Of a stretch of 64,000 bases of DNA, positions 32,584 to 44,150 are shown one piece after another. This DNA is from Poecilobothrus nobilitatus. Lineage: Eukaryota; Arthropoda; Insecta; Diptera; Dolichopodidae. Made by a program: the position numbers and the translations under genes. The notes beneath the pieces were generated by a model. That model had not been told where the DNA came from. It ran no database searches and saw nothing but the letters and a program-made list of their open reading frames with translations. Location: assembly GCA_947095535.1 (NCBI GenBank), contig OX352772.1, forward strand, positions 184,654,035 through 184,718,034, written 5' to 3'. Numbering within the stretch: the stretch's first letter is position 1; every line of letters starts with the position of its first letter.

Positions 32584-33038
32584 TTATTTTAATAATTTTT
32601 CTTGAGAATTTATACCTACAGCAGGAATAAGGTCAAACAATGCCATATTCCATCTGTCCTTGTCACGCCCCGTAAATTTAAAATAAAAATAAGTACTATT
32701 TAATTCAGCCAATTGTGACTGAGTTGTTACCTTTTTGGAGAATCGCTTTGGCATGAAAAATACAGTGATTTCCTTGCTCAATGGGTCTTGCACTTCACAC
32801 AGTACCACTGTTTGTCCTCTTTTCGTATCTAAAAATCTCCAAGATAGCACCTCATACATTTTATCTTTCATCAAAAAATCAATGTTTCGGTATGGTTCAT
32901 TTTCACCCTTCCCCAACGAAAATAAGTTTTCAATAAAAGCCTGCAAAATTATGTATATATATATATATGTAAATAGATATAGAAAATAATATAGAATTAA
33001 TTAATTAAAGAATAAGAAAAAACAAAAAATCTTACCAT
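32584..33038 (-). CDS. Small OB-like protein, spliced after the start codon
   Basis: Exon 1 is only ATG (33038-33036), followed by GTAAG, an intron at 33035-32941 ending TTTTGCAG, and exon 2 at 32940-32584 in phase 0. The product is about 119 aa: AFIENLFSLGKGENEP...YEVLSWRFLDTKRGQTVVLCEV...VFFMPKRFSKKV...YFYFKFTGRDKDRWNMALFDLIP. The central pattern of Arg, TVV and FMPKRF resembles small OB-fold-like proteins found in insect elements, so single-strand DNA binding is possible but unproven. The frame is intact and no stop is seen. It is the only gene here with a clear intron. Confidence 0.6.
32941..33035 (-). other. 95-nt spliceosomal intron directly after ATG
   Basis: GTAAG donor (complement of 33031-33035) and TTTTGCAG acceptor (complement of 32941-32948), AT-rich in between. 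It separates the start codon from the rest of the reading frame. Confidence 0.65.
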
Positions 33039-33072
33039 TTTTATATTTGTTTTTTTTTTGTGGTTTTTTTCA

Positions 33073-33122
33073 ATATAAACTGATTTTGTTTTTGAAATAA
33101 GTTAATTAACATCAGTTTATAT
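33073..33122. promoter_or_regulatory. Inverted TATA/Inr repeat upstream of the OB-like gene
   Basis: ATATAAACTGAT (33073-33084) and ATCAGTTTATAT (33111-33122) form a perfect 12-bp inverted repeat with a 26-bp spacer. On each strand one arm gives a TATA-like box and the other a TCAGTT initiator, about 40 nt apart. It could start transcription both ways, leftwards into the OB-like gene. Confidence 0.5.
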
Positions 33123-33124
33123 AC

Positions 33125-34330
33125 ATTTGTAAAATATTATAGAAGAAGGAGAAAATCATGCCTCCCTACCTACTATATGTTTTTAACATGATATAATATC
33201 ATTAAATTTTTATTTTTTTTTTATTTTTTGTATCCAATATCAATTTATTTGTAATTATAATGAACACACATCTAACCACAAATATTACACATTAAATATT
33301 TATGAATTTATTATGCAATACCTGTTGCAACTTTTTCAATGTATAAATTAGTTGTTATTAAAATAAAATATAAAATGTAATGTAAACGTCATTGAAAGAC
33401 ATTATAAAAAAAAAAAAAACATTGATTTGACTATTTACACATTGTTGCACATTCATTTGACTCATTAAACATATGTGTGTTATTAACATACTTAAAACTT
33501 TTAACACACAAACACACACACACGTGTCCCAGACAGCACATTTTTTATTAAGTAAATTTTTTTTCGACTATGATGCAACATTGGTTAGTACATATTTATT
33601 ATTATTATTTTATAATTTAACAGAGTATTTCTATGCTAAATAAAGCATAAATTATGTATTTGTCAAGTTTTCATTAATTTATATTGATTATTGATTTTGT
33701 GGTTAGAAAACGTAACTACCTAAAAAAAAAAAAATTATTAAGAATAATCCTAATAATTCATTATTTTGCATTCATTCCTTGCATTCATTATATATTGTTT
33801 ACACAAATTAATTTTGTAAATACATATGGAAGTTAGCATAAATTTTTTTTTTTTTTTTTTAATTTTACAGGTTTTAAATGTTTATATTTTTTTTTTTTAT
33901 TGAAAATTAAATATCCCTTTCACTTTTTTATATAGTGTTATGATAAAATAATATAAAAAATTTTGTGTATATCTTAAATACTTCGACATCTATTATGAAA
34001 AGTGCAAGTGCAATTTTCCATATCATGACTTTGTTGGTATATAGTTTCAATTTTGTAATAATTTGATTAATATGCAACATTGTAGTAATTCATTAGAAAA
34101 ACTCAATATTCCTTTTATGTTCTGATATGTTATATATATATATACATTCAAATTATGCAATCAAGTTAGTTTCGGTTTATCTATATAGAATTAGAAAAAT
34201 TTGTATATATATACAATTAACTTCTTCAGTTTACGTGTTAAATCACTAAATTTAAGACTAAGTTAAAGTCATTTATAGACTAAATTAATATTGTTTTAAT
34301 ATAAGAAAAGGACACTAACAAAAATAAAAT
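33125..34330. other. AT-rich noncoding stretch before PolB
   Basis: Poly-A/T runs and short TA repeats; no gene seen. TATATATATA at 34204-34213 and TTCAGTTT near 34226 could be the promoter of the zinc-finger/PolB gene at 34342, although their spacing is slightly short. Confidence 0.4.
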
Positions 34331-34341
34331 AAAAAATAAAA

Positions 34342-37300
34342 ATGAGTTCAGAAAACAAAAGAATTAAATTGCAATGTGATAAATGTGAAAAAGTGTTCAC
34401 AAGATCTGACAATTTAAAAAGACATAAATGTGAAACACAATTAAAACATAATTGTGAAATATGTAAAAAATCATTTAATAGAAATGATAGTTTATTAAGA
34501 CATAAAAAGAGACATCAAAAAAATTTGGAAAATGTAAAATTTTGCAGTAAGTACAAATCAAACGTTACTACCACTTTGTGGAACTACCACATCCGAACAA
34601 ATAAACATAAAAGTAATGCAGCAGAAGTAATTAGATCTAATGTTAGACATATTGATGAATGTTTTTAAAATAGAATAGAAACGTTTATTAGAGATAATGA
34701 TGATGAAAGCATACTAAACCCATCAAACTTTCTGGAAAAGGCTCAGACCGATATAATTGAATTATTGATGCAATCATTAAAAAAGCACAACGCTATAAAA
34801 GTAAATCTTGAGCTTTTTGGTGAATATATAAAGCCAAGAGAAGAAGAGTTTGAAAATATATCAATCAAATCTTTTAAAACTCGAATGTTCAGTATTACAC
34901 AAGCAGATGATCTTAATGATTTTTTTGAAAAGGCTAAAGAACTTATTCAACAACAAGCAGAAGACCTCCAAGAAAAAGACAGTGGTTGGGCGTTAATCAG
35001 GATTTTACATATTGAAATAAATATCAATAAATTTGAACCAATACGTGTATCTAGTTATATTAAACTACCGAAAAGCATAGAAGGCAAAAAAGCATACGTT
35101 AATATTCAAAATAAAGACAACTTCTGTTTCAAGTGGTGTTTAGTATCAGCTTTACAAACTTGCATTCAAAATGCTGAACGAACATCTTCATATAAACTTA
35201 ATAATATTTCTCTACACATAGTCGAGCTAGAGTTTGGTGATGTACAACAGCTTAATTTTAGTACTATGCAATTTCCAGCTAAATTGAACGAGTTAAATTT
35301 ATTTGAAGAACTAAATAGTGAAATAAGTATTAATTTGTTTGGACTGAAAGTTATTAATAAAAAATATGAGGTTGTACGACCATTCTATTTAACAAAATCA
35401 GAAAAAAAATACCATGTAAATTTATTGCTATTGGAAAAGGATGATAAATTTCAGTTTGTTTATATTAAAAATTTATCAAGGTTAATAAGTAGTTCTGTAA
35501 CAAAACATATACATGAAATTTATATTTGTAATATGTGTTTGCAACATTTTCATACATTACAACAGCGTGATTTACATTAAATTGAGTGCAATAAAGTCGT
35601 TACAAAACTTTCATCTATTGAGAAAAATACACTCGAGTTTAAAAATTATCAACAACAATTAGAAACACCTTTTGTTATTTATGCTGATACTGAGAGTATT
35701 TTACAACCTATTGCAATATGCAGTTCTAATCCAACGATGTCTTCAACAACAAATATTCATCAACATGTTCCTTTCTCCTACTACATTAAATGTTCTTTTG
35801 ATGATAATCAAAGCTGTTACAAGTTTGTTGGAGCTAACTGTGCTAAGGAATTTGTCATATCGTTAACAAAAACATGTAGTGAATTATATAAAAATATATT
35901 TATGATGCCAAAGCCAATGAATCTATTAACACTTGATGAGCAGCTTCAACAATTAATTCAGGAAAATTGTCACATATGTGGTAAGCATTTAGCTTTTAAT
36001 GATAGAATTAGAAACTATTGTCACTTTACTGGTAATTATAGAGGACCTGCTCATTCTAAATGTAATTTATTATATAGGCGGCCAAATTTTTTTCCTATAT
36101 TTTTTCACAATTTTTCCGGTTATGATTGCCATCTTTTATTTAAAGAACTAAACGAAGTGAATGGACATATTGGTGTCATTCCTTTGAATAAAGAACGTTA
36201 TATTTCATTATCTAAAAAAATTACAATAGATAAAAATCATTCATTTTATTTACGTTTTCTTGATAGCTTTAGATTTATGGCTTCTAGCTTTGATTCTTTA
36301 TGTAAAAATTTAAATGAAAACGATTTGTTTCATATAAAAAAAGAATGCAATAATAATGAAAAAATTAAACTTATGACTCGAAAGGGAGTTTACCCCATGA
36401 GTATTTAAATGCCATTGAACGACTTGACGAAAGAAGTTTATATTCACAAGAAGCTTTTACCAATCATATGACAAACACATCATGTTCTGATGAAGACTAC
36501 CTTGATGCAATTAATGTATGGAATACATTTGATTGTCAAAACTTATGGCACTATTTAAAACTTTACCTTAAAACAGATGTGCTTATTTTGACTGATGTTT
36601 TTGAAAACTTTCGAAAAATATGTTACAAAATCTATTCTTTAGAAACTGCAAATTTTTATACTACCCCAGGTTTGTCATGAGCAGCTATGTTAAAATACAC
36701 GGATATAAAATTACAATTATTAACTGATATTGACATGTATAATTTCTTTAAAAAAGGAATACGTGGTGGAATTAGTCAGTGATCAGTTAGACATTCAGTA
36801 GCAAATAATAAATTCATGGGATAATCTTATAAAAGAAACGAACCTTTCAAATACATAGTATATGAAGACGCTAACAATTTATATGGATGGGCAATTATCC
36901 AATATTTACCACATAAAGATTTTCAGTGGGTTGACGTTACTGAAAATATTGATGTGCTTTCAGTTGCCGATCATTCGGAAACTGGTTACGTTTTAGAAGT
37001 GGATTTAGATTACCCACAACATTTACATGATTTGCACAATGATTTTCCTTTTTGTGCTGAAAACAAAGTTCCACCAACAGGTAAAATTCCCAAAGTCTTA
37101 GTTGACTTAACAAACAAACACAAATACATAATCCATTATCGAAATTTAAAACAGTGTCTTCGAAACGGTTTAATTCTTAAGAAAATTTATAGAGTGCTAA
37201 AATTCACACAAAGCAATTGGTTAAAAAATATATTGATTTAAATAACTCACATAGGTCAGTTGCTAAAAATGCTTTCGAAAAAGATTATTTTAAATTAATG

Positions 37301-37343
37301 AATAATGCCGTTTTCGGTAAAACCATGGAAAATGTAGATAAAA
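34342..37343 (+). pseudogene. POLB: Polinton 1 DNA polymerase B with N-terminal zinc fingers, 3' truncated
   Basis: Protein-primed family B polymerase, the element's own replicase. The N-terminus carries zinc fingers: C12-C15-H28-C30, then C38-C41-H54-H58, plus a decayed third. Next are a long N-terminal region, exonuclease motif I YADTES (about 35680), a Cys/His cluster CHICGK...YCHFTGNYRG (35970-36045), exonuclease II FHNFSGYD (36103-36126), motif A YEDANNLYG (36861-36887) and motif B with [11 protein letters not shown] (about 37300-37333). Motif C and the C-terminus are missing at the join with the right terminal repeat. At least five stops (34666, 35578, 36678, near 36780 and 36822) and two frameshifts break it. 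Confidence 0.9.
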
Positions 37344-37344
37344 C

Positions 37345-37749
37345 CACAAAGTTAAATTTAGAATAATTAATAAACTTTAAAAACTTTTAAATCAAACTTT
37401 GAAAACTTTTCATATCTTCATCCTACTAATTTTTTTGCATAAGGTTAGGAGAACTCAAATTGTTATAATAGAATGTAAATTTGATTTTTGGTAAATATGT
37501 TTAAACTTTAATAATAATTTTGTATTTTGAAATTTTTAAACCAAACTTTAAAAACTTTTCATATTTTTATCCTAATTTAAAATATTCAGCACTATAGCTT
37601 CTTAAATTTAAAATATCAAAGACACAATCCTTTTTACTAATTTTGTATACTTTTTGGACGAGTGTTTGCAAATTTTTTGCATACTTTTAGGAGGATCAAA
37701 AGCTTTAAAAAAGCTCCTCCTGCACCAGAACCGGCATACCCATACTACT
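37345..37749 (-). repeat. Polinton 1 right terminal inverted repeat
   Basis: The reverse complement matches 21554-21992, including AGTAGTATGGGTATGCCGG at the outer edge. The inner edge abuts the truncated PolB, so a deletion has removed the polymerase 3' end and any inner part of the repeat. Confidence 0.8.
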
Positions 37750-37829
37750 CAAGTTTTGGTTATTTCGATGTAATAAACTTGTTTAAAAAAATTAAAAAAT
37801 ATTTTAATAAATTATAAATTTGTTTTTAT

Positions 37830-40560
37830 TTAGGAGCGAAAAACTTTGCATCCTTTCAAATTGACAACTTTTTCGACTTCTGCAAAGGTTGTCAATTTGA
37901 AAGGACGCAAAATTTTCCGAGTGAGAAGCGTCAGGCTCTAACTGGGTCGGATATCTGCAAAGAAAGTGCTCTAGGTCCCACTTGCGTTTTCTTCCTTGCA
38001 CCGCCTGCAGGAGGTGTTGTGAGGGATTCCCAGTTTGGCTGCATGCGTGCCTATTAGCCAGTGGTCTTTAATGATTGCTACTAACCTGAAGATGTCCATG
38101 TGTGATTTGATTATCAACTCCTTTGATCACCTTTTGTTGCAAATGGGCCACAATGTTTTTGATATGGTGCACTTGTTCAGATTACTCCATTACTCCAGTT
38201 TCTCCGAGAAAATACCAGCACTGACTCCTGCCTTCATATTGGATATGTCGATGAAGATAGTCACATCGAAGTTCTTTTTTACATCACGGCTCCTCCATTT
38301 CGGTCTAGTTGGCTAAATTGTTCCCTATTCTGTAGTCGGTCAGGGTTGGTATAGCATCATTTGTGTAGTATCTCTAGTATATTGCCATGGTCTCTGATCT
38401 GAGTTATACCATGGTAGTCTGAAACCACCCAGAGTTTCTGAGTTTTACTGCATTTGCTACATATTTAATGTGTAGATCACGGGGTAAAAGATAGCGAATA
38501 GTATTCAGAGCGTTAGTCGGGCACGTTCGCAATGCGCCTGTAAGCCCCAATGATGCCGATCTCTATATTTTATTTAGTTTAATTAAATATAATTTCCGAT
38601 CCATCCTTCATCCATCCATACCAGAAATCCTTCGGTAAGGATTGAGCAAACAACGGCTGTGTACGTCCAGAGAGCCATTTTTGGCTGCAGCACCAATTCT
38701 TGACCAGGATTTTCTTGTTAACATAGCGAGCAATTCACATTTTCATAGCTCTTTGCTCGATGTTAGACTTCCAGGAGAGCTGTGAGTCTAGAATAACGTC
38801 TTGATACTACGCACTGGTAGTCAAAATTAAAGTATGATTGTTAAGTTTTAAAAGGACAGAAGTAGGCATTTTGGATTTTGTCGTAAAGAGTACCATCTTC
38901 TCTGAGTTGAAATCCAGCCCACAACTTGTGCCCAGTTGTAAAGCTTGCTTAGATCTCTACTCATGATTTTACTAATCACGGATATAAATCGGCCTTATAC
39001 TAGTATCTCATCATCCGCATATGCCACTACTTTTATTACTTCCTCATTAAGTGCTATTAGAATTTAGTTTTTAAATAACAATTAGCCATAGTACAGGTGA
39101 CATGTCACCTCCTAATGTGGTACCCCTATTGACTAATTTAGCTATAATGCTGTTTCCCATTTTCGCATGAAATTTTCTAGAACTAAGTGTGGGAATAATC
39201 CAGCGCTTCAAAATCTGCTCTACACCTTCTTGGAAGAGCCTTTTCAATGGGTGTTGACATTGTTAAAGGCACCTTCAATATCTAAGAAAGTGGCTAAGGT
39301 AAATTGCTTATAATTAATGGAATGTTCAACTGTGCTGACTTATTTATGTAGAGCCGTCTCTGTGGACCTACTTTTTAAGTACGCATGTTGAGTTTTCCAT
39401 ACTTGAGTTCCCTCGAAACGTTGCCTAATCTGGTAATCCAGAATACGCTCCATAGTTTTTAAGAAAAGGGGGATAAGCTAAGTGGCTTGAAGTCTATCGC
39501 AGGCACATGACTCCTTCTTCCTGCCTTTGGCATAAAGACTACTCGGCTTCGCTCTGAACTGCGGGGAACATAATTGAGTTTAGAACAACTTCTGCAAAAT
39601 GTCAACCACCCACGAAGTCGAAGCATCAACGACTTTTGTAGCATAATCTAAATTATGCCATCTATACCAGGCAGCTTATATGGAAAAAAAATTTTATAGT
39701 CGGAAAAACCATTCCCCAAAATATAATATTACTAACTTCATCCCATGAGATTCAATAGCTTACAAGATCTCCATTAGGTGAATTTGCATTACCGTTATCA
39801 TTACTGCATACGCGAAAATGAGTGTTAACTAAAAATTCCAAAGATTCAGCTGAAGAATTAGCCCAGTTCCCAACCATTCTTTTAACTAAAGACGGGGATG
39901 GTCTATCATTGGTCAGCTGATTCCAGTAGTATCGAAATATCGACAAAATTCCATCCAAGTGTGCCGCTTGGCGTCATTGATTGCTTTCTTATATACTTTT
40001 AGGCAATCTTTATAAAGTTGCCAGTATTTGCGTTGAAAGCAAATGTCTACATTCCTAGTCAGACTGTTAAAGCAGGCCAAGTTTTCGCTCCACCAAGAGG
40101 GCTAGATTTTTTTCCCTATAATAACTAATTGAGTAGGATAGTAGGGTTTGGGAACATTCATCTGAAGATTCACATCAAACACTATGTATTTGTGATCTGA
40201 GTAGGAGTTCTGATTAGACACAGACCAGTTTGCAACTCTAATGATTAGTAGATAAAATAATGTCAATTACCTCCTGCACCCCATTTTATTTGTCCGAATT
40301 TGGAAAGATAAAAGTGGATGTGTTTTCGATATTACATACTTTGAGGTTAGTGTTAATTAGAAAATCAAATAGAGCTAGGTGAGTCACTTTGTTGTTCTCC
40401 GAACTGTCCCATAGGGAATGCTTAGCATTGGCATCGCTTTCAATTAGCGGGTTATTTTGCAGATGTAGATTAGCATATATGCAGTGCAGTGCATATATGC
40501 AGTGTTCGATTAGCATATATGCAGTGCAGATGTAGAGACTTTCTTCACCTGGCCTTCTAT
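37830..40560 (-). pseudogene. LOA-like LINE copy A, ORF2
   Basis: Reading down the minus strand: endonuclease scraps at 40516-40286 (ANAKHSLWDSSENNK...FDFLINTNLKVCN), a linker at 39958-39752, and RT at about 39650-39000 with VFMPKAGRRSH and a YADD box near 39012-39025. Then come thumb remnants and, at the 3' end, HFLCRYPTQL (near 37940), the Cys/His end found in RNase-H-bearing LINEs. No frame is longer than about 70 codons. It can only be dead. Confidence 0.7.
37837..37919 (-). repeat. 32-bp hairpin with 19-nt loop
   Basis: Arms 37837-37868 and 37888-37919 match at 29 of 32 positions. All three differences would be G-U pairs in RNA from the minus strand and A-C mismatches in RNA from the plus strand. 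The minus strand is the sense strand of the neighbouring LOA LINE, so the hairpin would lie at that transcript's 3' end. Confidence 0.75.
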
Positions 40561-40599
40561 TGTAATGAAATTCAAATCACATTAGCTAAAATTGACTCT

Positions 40600-40930
40600 T
40601 CAACACTTGTAGCACCCGTTGCTGAACTCTATTCATCATAAGTCGATCGTGAGATCCTCTATCAACTTCGAAGTTAGATCCTCCCCTGGATTCTTTTCAT
40701 CAGCTGGAGCTTCGAAAATTTTTTATTTATCATACCTTATGTCGCATCTCATCTTAAAATCTGCCTTCTTGAGTTCCTTTAGGCACTTCTCATTTATCAT
40801 GAGCAAGAAGGACTTGCTATTTTTTTCAAGGCTCTTCAGCCTTAATTATTTTCCATTCATCCATCTAGATTTTTGTATTCTGTAGGTTGAGACATTGAAG
40901 AATCTTGCTATAGTCCATGCTCATATTGAC
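40600..40930 (-). pseudogene. LOA-like LINE copy A, ORF1/5' part
   Basis: Aligns at nucleotide level with 49228-49480 of copy B, including a 'cattgaagaa..cttt/ttgc' block at its outer edge. Only a remnant; the plus-strand frame across it is a shadow. Confidence 0.5.
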
Positions 40931-41720
40931 TAGAATATGACTCAGTTTATGGTAATACAAATATACAATACTAAATCATGTATAATATTAAATCATAGTA
41001 AAGAATATGACTCAGTTCAGTGTAATACAAATATACAATACCATATCATATATATGTGAGAAAAAATGAAAACACTCATTAGATTCTGAAATATAAAGAA
41101 GTACCTATCTCAAAAAATACTACTACGATTTACGATTTTAGCAAGTACTAAAAAGAAAAGAAAATTAATATGTAAATAGTTACATAGAATTTAAATCACC
41201 CTAGTAGTTTTCGCAGAAGAGTGGCCCAAAAACAATGCTGGCGTATTTATATAAAGATTTGGGATTCGGTCACTTATTTTTATGGATTGGTATTTTTTAC
41301 CAACATTTTAATAACAGTTTTAATGAGCAATATATTGGTGTCGCATAAAATAGTTTTTATAAGTTTATGATGTGCAATGAAAGTATACTTCTTATACTTT
41401 TTGACATCAGTAGTTTAATCTAGCACACAAAGTTTAATAACAGTTGGAATGAACCCTGATGATGTAGTATCAACTAGTTTTGATTTACGGTGTACAATGA
41501 AAGTCTACTTTCACTCATTTTGGTATCACATATATATAATAGTTCAAGATATCACATTTTAACATTTACTGCACCTTAAGCAAACCCACAATGATTGATT
41601 ATGAACAAAAAGTCTTGTTTAACAATGCAATATGTAACTTACAGCTGCACTAATAAGTTTTAAATAAACAAGTGGTTTGATGCCGTTTAGCCAGACTTAA
41701 ATAAATTCTATGCAATTAGT
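40930..41720. repeat. Spacer with short direct repeats
   Basis: 'agaatatgactcagtt' with a following 'taatacaaatatacaatac' occurs twice (near 40932 and 41004). A diverged repeat of about 120 bp occurs near 41310-41400 and 41430-41520 ('ttaataacagtt...gtgtacaatgaaagt.tac'). No gene seen. Confidence 0.5.
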
Positions 41721-41724
41721 GTCT

Positions 41725-42211
41725 TGTGTAGTATCAAAAATATATATATGGTTCGTAAAATGATCCAGTGGTGTTATGCAAAGACCAATTAATTGGAAAA
41801 TTTCGCGAAATAATGTTATCACCAAACCTTCCTTTTAATAAATCAATTGTTCCGGTAGAAGTATGATATGTAGCACCATCTTGTTGGAAGAAAAACACTT
41901 CCGGGTCGATATCATTCAAATTTTGAAACAAAAAATCATTGATCATCGATCTGTAACGAGCACCATTTAGTGTAACATTAGCTCCAGCATCGTTTTTAAA
42001 GAAATTTGGATCGATGATGCCCCCAGCGTGTAAACCTCACCATACGGTGCATTTTTCAGGATGCAATGAAACCTGCTAAATTTCTTGAGGATTATTTTCT
42101 CTCTATACACGCAGTTTTTCTTGTTTACGCAGCTTGTTTCAAACAAAAGTGGTCTTCATGACTAAACACAATTTTTCGATAAAACCGTGGATCAACTTCA
42201 AGCTGTTCTAT
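41725..42211 (-). pseudogene. Tc1/mariner-superfamily transposase fragment
   Basis: Minus-strand pieces read HPEKCTVW, GGIIDPNFFKNDAGANVTLNGARYRSM and then FFQQDGATYHTSTGTIDLLKGRFGDNIISRNFPINW. The Asp of QQDGATYHTS is the second catalytic Asp of the DDE/DDD fold. Both ends are missing and a LINE tail abuts at 42212. A cut-and-paste transposase that is no longer functional. Confidence 0.7.
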
Positions 42212-44150
42212 TTATTTATTTTATTTATTTATATTTTTTATCTCAAATGAACAATAAGCTCGTACAGAGTATATCTGAACAACTATTTTTTTTTTTACAA
42301 AGTATTTAATATATTACAAAAGTGCGATAATGAAAACTACAGAACAAAAGAAGAAAAACAAAAAAATAAAACAAAAGTTAATCATTTAAAAATAAGAACA
42401 AAAAAGAAAACAATAATTAGTTATATAAGAAACAAAATAAACATAATATCTATAAACAGACATAAATAGTATTCTTAGTTCATAATTTACTCAGCTACAG
42501 TTGTTATCATAGTTCTTCAAATAAAATTTCTTGAGTTTATTTTTAAATATGTTTATGCTAAAATTTTCGGTTTTTACAGCTAGCGGTAGTTCATTGTAGT
42601 ATTTGTACCCAATATTATATAATGCATCTTGTCTATTAAATCTAATGTTTGAAGATACTATTCTAATCATTTGTGCTGATCTTGTGTTGTATGTGTGAAA
42701 CTCATTGTTCATTATCGGCTTGATATTTGTATTAATATTGCTATTTACTATCAGGTGTGTTTGGAGTACAAGCTTATATTTTATAAGTTCTCTAATAGGT
42801 AGAATTTCATGTTTTCCATGTATTTCTTTTGTTGATATTCTTTTATGATATCCAAAAATGTTTTTAATTGGTTTATTTTGTATCACTTGCATCATGCTAA
42901 GATTTTTGTTTAGTGCATTACCTCAAATTCGCATGCAGTATGAAGTAACACAATGAAACATACTATAGTATAACGGAATTCTCAGGTCAGCTAATATCCT
43001 AGTACCAATTAGTTTGAATAGGTACTCCCGCAATCTTTTTAGCTTTTCTAATATTTTCGTTTATTTGAGCAGCCCAGTTTAGGTAGCTATCCGCTATTAC
43101 ACCTAAGTATTTGTATTCACTGACTTTTTCAATTTGACATCCATTATACCTGATATATATGTTATCGTATATCTTTGACTTAAAAAACATGTATTTTCTT
43201 AATTTTTGCTTAATTAACATGCGCTTAATTTTCTCATATCTTCATTTATAACCACTTCCAAGCTTTGTTTTGACGATTCTGTATATAGTATAGCGAGATC
43301 CGCGTACATGAATGCTTTACCATTAATGTTCAGTTTTAGTAGGCTATTTATGTAACACAACAACAATGTAGGCCTCAGCGAACTCCCTTATATTATTCCA
43401 AACTTGGTATCATGTATACTACTTCTTAGATTCTCACTTTCTGTGTATTGAGCTCTTTCGGCTAAATGGCTTTTAAACCACTTAAGTTCTCTTCCATTAA
43501 TACCAAGTTCGCGTAATTTTCTGATTGCTATGCTTCTATCTACGCAATCAAATGCTTTGCTTACATCAAAAAATAATACAGCTACAGTTTTCTTTTTGTC
43601 AATTCCTCCTTGTATATCAGAGACCAGATCAAATAATGCAGCTTGCGTACTGGAGTTCCTCCTAACCGTACTGCTTGCTACTGATAAATTTTTCTTTTTG
43701 TAATTATTCAGCAATTTGGTTATTCACGTATGTTTCAATTAATTTGCTAAACCCTGTGGAAATTGCAATTGGCCTATAGCTGTTAATATCCTTTGGATCA
43801 CCGCTATTTTTATAAACTGGTACTACTTTATTTATTTTCATAGCATTTTAGCATTTTCCCTTCCTTTATTTAAAGCATTTATGAGTTTCATAATATTATC
43901 GACTAATTCCAATCTGCAGTACCTTACTGTTCTCATAGAAATTCCATCAATTCCAGCCGAATTTTTGTTTGGAAAGCTGTCTATTAACTTCAAAGTATTG
44001 TATTTGTCCATTAAATTGAATTTAAATGTACTATTTGTTTGTATCGTTGGAAAATATAGCTGATTGTAATTTTTTGCCAATTTTTCAGCTACAGTTGACC
44101 AGTGATATAATGAGATATGATGAGTTTCCATGATAATTTGCTTACGAAAT
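42212..44150 (-). mobile_element. CR1/L2-like LINE, 5' truncated
   Basis: A minus-strand LINE ending in (AAATAAAT)n at 42212-42240, directly against the transposase fragment. It contains RT and the C-terminal half of ORF2 only. Confidence 0.7.
42491..44131 (-). pseudogene. CR1/L2-like LINE ORF2, RT and C-terminal part
   Basis: From 44131 down: KLIDSFPNKNSAGIDGISMRTV (RT start), a frameshift, then ALFDLVSDIQGGIDKKKTVAVLFFDVSKAFDCVDRS (motif A, 43600). Motif C at about 43290-43310 reads MYADLAILY: one of the two Asp of YADD is gone. EYKYLGVIADSYLNW (43110) and a long C-terminal part at 42895-42491 (HTYNTRSAQMIRI...YNELPLAVK) follow. The lost Asp plus three frameshifts make it inactive. Confidence 0.75.

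Larger units (their letters stand above)
21554..37749. mobile_element. Polinton/Maverick element 1 (16.2 kb)
   Basis: Bounded by inverted repeats that start AGTAGTATGGGTATGCCGG at 21554 and end with its complement at 37749. Polintons are known to have 5'-AG...CT-3' type inverted ends, long terminal repeats and 15-20 kb length. Inside are integrase, packaging ATPase, penton-like and major capsid proteins, adenovirus-type protease and PolB. Integrase (left) and PolB (right) both point outwards. The six bases outside the ends (GGTCTC and CAAGTT) do not match, so no target duplication is left. Confidence 0.85.
37830..40930 (-). mobile_element. LOA-like LINE copy A
   Basis: A minus-strand LINE of the same family as 45774-50191, aligning with it in order from the 3' zinc-like end to the ORF1 end. 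It is shorter and 5' truncated near 40930 and carries many shifts. Confidence 0.75.

Noticed and set aside
12937..36680. TGA standing for Trp (code change), since several stops fall at Trp-like positions
   Set aside because: TGG is used for Trp in the same genes, other stops (TAA, TAG, and TGA at Arg or other sites) are equally present, and frameshifts abound. Simple G-to-A decay explains it.
21548..37755. 6-bp target-site duplication of Polinton 1
   Set aside because: The flanking six bases, GGTCTC and CAAGTT, do not match, even allowing one or two base shifts of the ends.
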